A stretch of DNA of 24,937 nucleotides from an uncultured Planctomycetales bacterium. Its GTDB lineage: Bacteria; Planctomycetota; Planctomycetia; Isosphaerales; Isosphaeraceae. Positions 21,233 through 24,937 of the stretch are shown one piece after another. The notes beneath the pieces are model-generated. The model saw nothing but the letters and a program-made list of their open reading frames with translations. It searched no databases and was not told where the DNA came from. The translations under genes and the position numbers were made by a program. Within the stretch, counting starts at the first letter, position 1. Each line of letters opens with the position of its first letter. The DNA lies in the NCBI GenBank assembly GCA_937907525.1, contig CALCIB010000252.1:1-24937 (forward strand), in the 5' to 3' direction.

Positions 21233-23275
21233 ATGGACGGTCACACGCTCGAACTGCTAGGCGTCTCCAAGATCAAGGAGCTGGTCGCCGCCCGCGCCGC
21301 CTGCTCGCTGGGCAAGGAGGCCGCCCGCGCGCTGGAGCCCTCGCGCGACCCCGCCGAGGTCGCCGCGCGACTGGCCGTGACGACCGAGATGGTCGAGGCC
21401 CTGCGCTCCGGCCTTCGCCCTCCGCTGGGGGGGCTTCACGACGTCCGGCCCCTGGTCCGCCGCGCCCGGATCGGCGCGATGCTGGAGGCGGAGGAGCTTT
21501 CCCAGGTCGCCGAGACCCTGCGCTCCGTCGCCGCGTTGGGCGACTGGCTGGAGCGCCACGGCGGCAACTTCCCCAGGCTCGGCGGCATGCGCGCCGACGT
21601 CGGCGAGTTCGGCTCGGTCCGAACCGCGATCGAGGGCTGCCTCGACGCCCGCTCCAAGGTGCTCGACACCGCCAGCAGGCGGCTCTCCACCATCCGGCGC
21701 GAGATGGAGGAAGTCGAGGCCAGGATCCAGGAGAAGCTTCGCTCCATGCTCCGCTCCGCGGAGGTGAAGCGGGCCTTGCGCTACGGCAACTTCACCATGG
21801 TCGGCCACCACTACGTCCTCCCCGTGGCCAAGGACCATCGCGGCGAGATCCCCGGCTCCGTCCAACGCACGAGCGCCAGCAACGAGACCGTCTACGTCGA
21901 GCCCGCCGCCATCGCCGACAAGTCGGCCCAACTCTCCTTCCTCCGCGGCCGCGAGCAGAAGGAGATCCGCCGGATCCTCCGCTGGCTCGGCGCCCAGGTG
22001 GGCCAGGTCGCCGACTCGCTCCTGGGGACGCTGGCCAACCTCGGGGAACTCGACCTGATCCACGCCAAGGCCCGCCACGCGATCGACTACCGGATGCGCG
22101 CCGCCGACCTTTCCGCCGACGGCGGCCTGGTCCTCCGCCGCGCCCGTCACCCGCTTCTGGAAGCCATCTTCCGCCGCGACCCGGCGCTGCTGGTCGAGCC
22201 CCCCTCCCCCGCGGCCGTCGAAACCGACGAGCCCGTCTCCACCGCGTCGCCGCCGCCCCAGCCGAAGCGCGAGGTCGTCCCCATCGACGCGCATCTGGGC
22301 CTTCGGTTCCGAATCCTCGTCATCACCGGGCCCAACACCGGCGGCAAGACGGTGGCGCTCAAGACCGTGGGATTGTTGGCGGTGATGACCCAGATGGGCT
22401 TGCACGTCCCCGCCGCCGAGGGCTCGCGGCTGCCGATCCTCGATCAGGTGCTCGCCGACATCGGCGACGAGCAAAGCCTGGAGCAGTCGCTCTCCACCTT
22501 CTCGTCGCACGTCCGCCGCGTCTCGGAGATCCTCGGCAAGGCCAACGAGCGCTCGCTGGTGCTTCTGGACGAACTCGGCGCCGGCACCGACCCCGCCGAG
22601 GGCGCCGCCCTGGGCCGCGCGATCCTCGACGAGCTGGACTCCGTCGGCTGCCTGGCGATGGTCACCACCCACATCGGCGACCTGAAGACCTACGCGCTAT
22701 CCAACCCCCGCGCCGAGAACGCCGCGGTCGAGTTCGACGTCGAGACGCTCCAGCCGCGCTACCAGGTCCACATCGGCGACGTCGGCCAGTCCAACGCCCT
22801 GAAGATCGCCCGCCGGCTCGACATGCCCGAGCACCTCGTCGCCCGCGCCCAACGCTATCTCGACCAGGCCCAGGGCTCCACGATCCCCGAATGGGAACTC
22901 ATCGCCAGGATGCGCAAGGAGGCCGAGACGGCTCGCCAGGAGGCGATCGCCGCGGCGGCCGACGCCGAGCGCTCCCGCGACGCCGCCGCCCAACGCCTGC
23001 TGGCCCTGGAGATGGAAAGCCGCCGCGAGGTCGATCTGGCCGAGGCCCGCGCCCGACTCCAACCCGGCGACAAGGTCGTCGTCCCGCGGCTGGGCTACGA
23101 CCGTCCGGGGCGGGTCGTGAAGATCGACCCGCGCAAGAAGACGGCGGCCGTCGCCATCGGCCACGTCACCTGGGACGTGGCCGTCGACGAACTCGTCCCC
23201 CAGGAAACCGCCGCCCCCGTCGTCGCCAGGCCCGACCGATCCAGGACGCCCCGGCTGGAAGACTTCCACGACTGA
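21233..23275 (+). CDS. mutS2: MutS2 family ATPase lacking the Smr domain
   Basis: This 680-aa protein follows MutS2. It has the N-terminal core (TLELLGVSKIKELVAARAAC ... ALEPS), the lever and clamp-like helices (about 130-300, with the family hallmark SASNETVYVEPAAI), the ATPase domain with Walker A GPNTGGKT (366-373), the segment LADIGDEQSLEQSLSTFSSH and Walker B LVLLDELGAGTDP (Asp446/Glu447), then a charged coiled-coil-like stretch (about 545-610) and a KOW-like beta region (GDKVVVPRLGYDRPGRVVKI). MutS2 acts in suppression of recombination or in rescue of collided ribosomes, depending on species. The usual C-terminal Smr nuclease domain is absent: the protein ends about 55 residues after the KOW-like part, while typical family members are near 780 aa. 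A proline-rich insert (about 322-345) precedes the ATPase. The start is set by GAGAGG and homology. Confidence 0.93.
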   Translation: MDGHTLELLGVSKIKELVAARAACSLGKEAARALEPSRDPAEVAARLAVTTEMVEALRSGLRPPLGGLHDVRPLVRRARIGAMLEAEELSQVAETLRSVAALGDWLERHGGNFPRLGGMRADVGEFGSVRTAIEGCLDARSKVLDTASRRLSTIRREMEEVEARIQEKLRSMLRSAEVKRALRYGNFTMVGHHYVLPVAKDHRGEIPGSVQRTSASNETVYVEPAAIADKSAQLSFLRGREQKEIRRILRWLGAQVGQVADSLLGTLANLGELDLIHAKARHAIDYRMRAADLSADGGLVLRRARHPLLEAIFRRDPALLVEPPSPAAVETDEPVSTASPPPQPKREVVPIDAHLGLRFRILVITGPNTGGKTVALKTVGLLAVMTQMGLHVPAAEGSRLPILDQVLADIGDEQSLEQSLSTFSSHVRRVSEILGKANERSLVLLDELGAGTDPAEGAALGRAILDELDSVGCLAMVTTHIGDLKTYALSNPRAENAAVEFDVETLQPRYQVHIGDVGQSNALKIARRLDMPEHLVARAQRYLDQAQGSTIPEWELIARMRKEAETARQEAIAAAADAERSRDAAAQRLLALEMESRREVDLAEARARLQPGDKVVVPRLGYDRPGRVVKIDPRKKTAAVAIGHVTWDVAVDELVPQETAAPVVARPDRSRTPRLEDFHD

Positions 23276-23281
23276 CGGCGA

Positions 23282-24706
23282 TCACTTCGGATCGACCCCC
23301 GGCAACGGGAAAAGCTCCGACGGGACGTGCTCGCGCTCCATCACGGCCTTGATCTCGGCGACGACCTCGGGATGGTCCGCGGCGACGTCGCGGCTTTCGG
23401 TCGGGTCGGCGTCGATGTTGAACAGGCCGATGGCGAGGTTCCCCTTCCTCATGTCCTGGCGGACCCCTTTCCACCGGCCCATGCGGACGGCCTGCTGACC
23501 GCCGTAGCCGGGGAACTCCCGGTAGAGGAACTCGTGTTCCTTCCGCTCGGCCGGCTCGCCCAGCAGGACGGGGGCGAAGCTGACGCCGTCGAGCCCCGCG
23601 GGGAGCGCGTCCCGGCCGCCGATCAAATCCATGAACGTCGGCGCGACGTCGGGGAAGTAGCCGAGGAAGTCGCTGGTCGAACCCGCCGCCACTCGACCCG
23701 GCCAGCGGACGATCAGCGGGACCGCGACGCCGCCCTCGTAGGCCGAGCCCTTCAGCCCGCGCAGACCGCCGGCCGACTTGAAGAAGCCGCTGTCGGCCCC
23801 GCCGACGTCGAACGTCGGGCCGTTGTCGGACGCGAAGACCACGATGGTTTCGTCGTCGAGCTTCAACTCCCGAAGCAGGTCCATCACCCGGCCGACGGTT
23901 CGATCCATCCGGGTGACCATCGCCGCGTAAGCGGCGTGGGGCTTCGCCTGCGCGAAGTATCCTTTCTTGCCGTCGTAGGGGACTTCCTCGCCGAGCTTGC
24001 CGTCGTACTCGGCCAGCGAGTCGTCCGGGACCTGAAGCGCCAGATGGGGGATGGTGAACGGCAGGAAGAGGAAGAACGGCTCGTCGCGGTGGGCGCGGAG
24101 CCACTTCAGGGCGTCGGCCTCCATCAGGTCGTGCGAGTAATGTTCACCCGTCGGTCCTCCGGGGTTGCCCGGCAACTCGACCTTCTCGCGGTCGTTCCAG
24201 AGATGGTTCGGGTAGTAGTCATGGGCGAGGCGCTGGCAGTTGTAGCCGAAAAAGTGGTCGAAGCCCTGGTTCATCGGGTCGCCCTCGGAGCCGGGGAAGC
24301 CCAGGCCCCACTTGCCGATGGCGGCGGTGGCGTAGCCGTTGGCCTGGAACATCTCGCCGAGGGTCACCTCCGAGTCGGGGATCGGGGCCTGGCCCTCCGG
24401 CTTGATCTCGCGGTTGTCGCGGACGAAGCCGTGGCCGGAGTGCTTCCCCGTCATCAGCGCGCAACGCGATGGCGCGCAGACCGGCGACCCGGCGTAAAAC
24501 CGGGTGAACTTCATTCCCTCCGCGGCGAGCTTGTCGATCGACGGCGTGCGGATCTTCTCCTGGCCGTAGGCGCCCACCTCGGCGCGGCCGAGGTCGTCGG
24601 CCAAAATGAAGACGACGTTCGGCCCCCGCTCGCCCGCGAGGGCGGGCGCGCTTAGGGCCGGAACGGTGAGCAAGGCGAGGACGGCCGGGATCAGGCGACG
24701 TCGCAT
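23282..24706 (-). CDS. Secreted sulfatase, Cys-type formylglycine family
   Basis: This 474-aa enzyme has a signal peptide (residues 1-24, cleavage near ALA-G) and a type I sulfatase domain. The modification site C-A-P-S-R is at residues 77-81, so Cys77 must be converted to formylglycine by a formylglycine-generating enzyme, which is not in the window. Metal ligands are visible at Asp37-Asp38 (ADDLG) and Asp294-Asn295 (SDNG). Lys132 (GKWG) and His221 (PHLAL) fit the active site. It should hydrolyse sulfate esters outside the cytoplasm. Planctomycetes carry many such genes for sulfated polysaccharides, and the substrate here is unknown. GGAG lies about 9 bases before the chosen ATG. The frame continues upstream into the repeat region, but that extension would bury the signal peptide. 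It converges on mutS2 with a 6-base gap. Confidence 0.93.
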   Translation of the reverse strand: MRRRLIPAVLALLTVPALSAPALAGERGPNVVFILADDLGRAEVGAYGQEKIRTPSIDKLAAEGMKFTRFYAGSPVCAPSRCALMTGKHSGHGFVRDNREIKPEGQAPIPDSEVTLGEMFQANGYATAAIGKWGLGFPGSEGDPMNQGFDHFFGYNCQRLAHDYYPNHLWNDREKVELPGNPGGPTGEHYSHDLMEADALKWLRAHRDEPFFLFLPFTIPHLALQVPDDSLAEYDGKLGEEVPYDGKKGYFAQAKPHAAYAAMVTRMDRTVGRVMDLLRELKLDDETIVVFASDNGPTFDVGGADSGFFKSAGGLRGLKGSAYEGGVAVPLIVRWPGRVAAGSTSDFLGYFPDVAPTFMDLIGGRDALPAGLDGVSFAPVLLGEPAERKEHEFLYREFPGYGGQQAVRMGRWKGVRQDMRKGNLAIGLFNIDADPTESRDVAADHPEVVAEIKAVMEREHVPSELFPLPGVDPK

Positions 24707-24758
24707 GGGCTTGGGCTCCAGGGTCCGCCGTTGCGAATTTGGGAAGAATACAAACGAT

Positions 24759-24936
24759 CTTCCCCCCTCGCGGGGAAGACAGACCGCGAAGCGGTCAGAT
24801 GAGGGGGACGGCAAGCACAAACGCCGTTGACGTTAGCAGTAGGCTCGCCCGGCGGACGCTGGATCCCGACGGCTTTCCGTCTAGCCCCCCCTCATCCGGC
24901 CCTTCGGGCCACCTTCCCCCGCGAGGGGGGAAGGCC
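24759..24936. repeat. Second copy of the structured inverted repeat, upstream of the sulfatase
   Basis: Arms at 24759-24807 and, in reverse complement, 24885-24936 flank a 77-base spacer. Each arm shows the same layout as the copy at 17966-18090: a first stem of CTTCCCC/GGGGAAG type, a second hairpin with a GAA loop (GACCGC-GAA-GCGGTC in the left arm, GGCCC-GAA-GGGCC in the right), then GATGAGGGG. The element lies just upstream of the sulfatase start and may contain or displace its promoter. The right arm runs to the last base of the window, so its end may be cut. Confidence 0.8.
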
Positions 24937-24937
24937 G

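Noticed and set aside
24707..24820. N-terminal extension of the sulfatase to 24820
   Set aside because: It would place 38 residues before the signal peptide and is encoded partly by the inverted repeat. The ATG at 24706 has a ribosome binding site and starts the signal peptide.

Overview
The window is GC-rich (roughly 70% by eye) bacterial chromosome. It most likely comes from a planctomycete of the Isosphaeraceae (Paludisphaera/Singulisphaera type). The basis is a paired DUF1592-type cytochrome and DUF1552 gene, a Cys-type sulfatase, a lysine/alanine-rich histone-H1-like protein, many GTG starts and long spurious antisense frames. The genus is inference; no 16S rRNA is present. I support 16 protein genes and one tRNA. 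No phage, transposase, integrase or CRISPR array is visible.

Layout. 1-488: no convincing gene. 489-4244 (+): an exported di-haem-motif DUF1592 protein with a PA14-like domain, then a Tat-type DUF1552 protein, the usual planctomycete pair of unknown function. 4351-7262 (-): a large secreted protein of carboxypeptidase-regulatory-like modules, then a small VOC protein. 7458-8960 (+): a conserved protein of unknown function. 9405-13744 (-): a two-gene sugar-nucleotide cassette, a GalU-like nucleotidyltransferase with an abnormal signature followed by a 1123-residue fusion of a GHMP sugar-kinase fold to a eukaryote-type UDP-glucose pyrophosphorylase fold. 13949-14022 (+): tRNA-Asp(GUC) with a clear promoter, followed after 44 bases by a secreted GH43 glycosidase. 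15206-16775 (+): pyruvoyl-dependent arginine decarboxylase with a promoter and a foldable leader, then a long-form Sua5/TsaC enzyme for tRNA t6A. 16772-18794 (-): ruvA and ruvB, separated by a structured inverted repeat. 19376-19771 (+): a histone-H1-like winged-helix protein with a strong terminator. 19998-23275 (+): a HEAT-repeat lipoprotein and a MutS2 without its usual Smr domain. 23282-24706 (-): a secreted sulfatase, with a second copy of the structured repeat upstream of it.

How the genes fit together. Most of this is housekeeping: tRNA, t6A modification, branch migration, MutS2 and polyamine synthesis. It is interleaved with exported carbohydrate-related enzymes (GH43, sulfatase, PA14/DUF1592), as expected of a polysaccharide-degrading planctomycete. 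The kinase/pyrophosphorylase fusion plus GalU-like partner could together make an NDP-sugar, but both have altered nucleotide-binding motifs.

The best candidates for something undescribed are: (1) that fusion cassette; (2) a repeat family whose four arms all keep a GAA triloop while the stem sequences co-vary; (3) the foldable leader before the arginine decarboxylase; (4) the H1-like gene and the odd CGCG-rich, iteron-bearing DNA in front of it. No calculation or database search was run.
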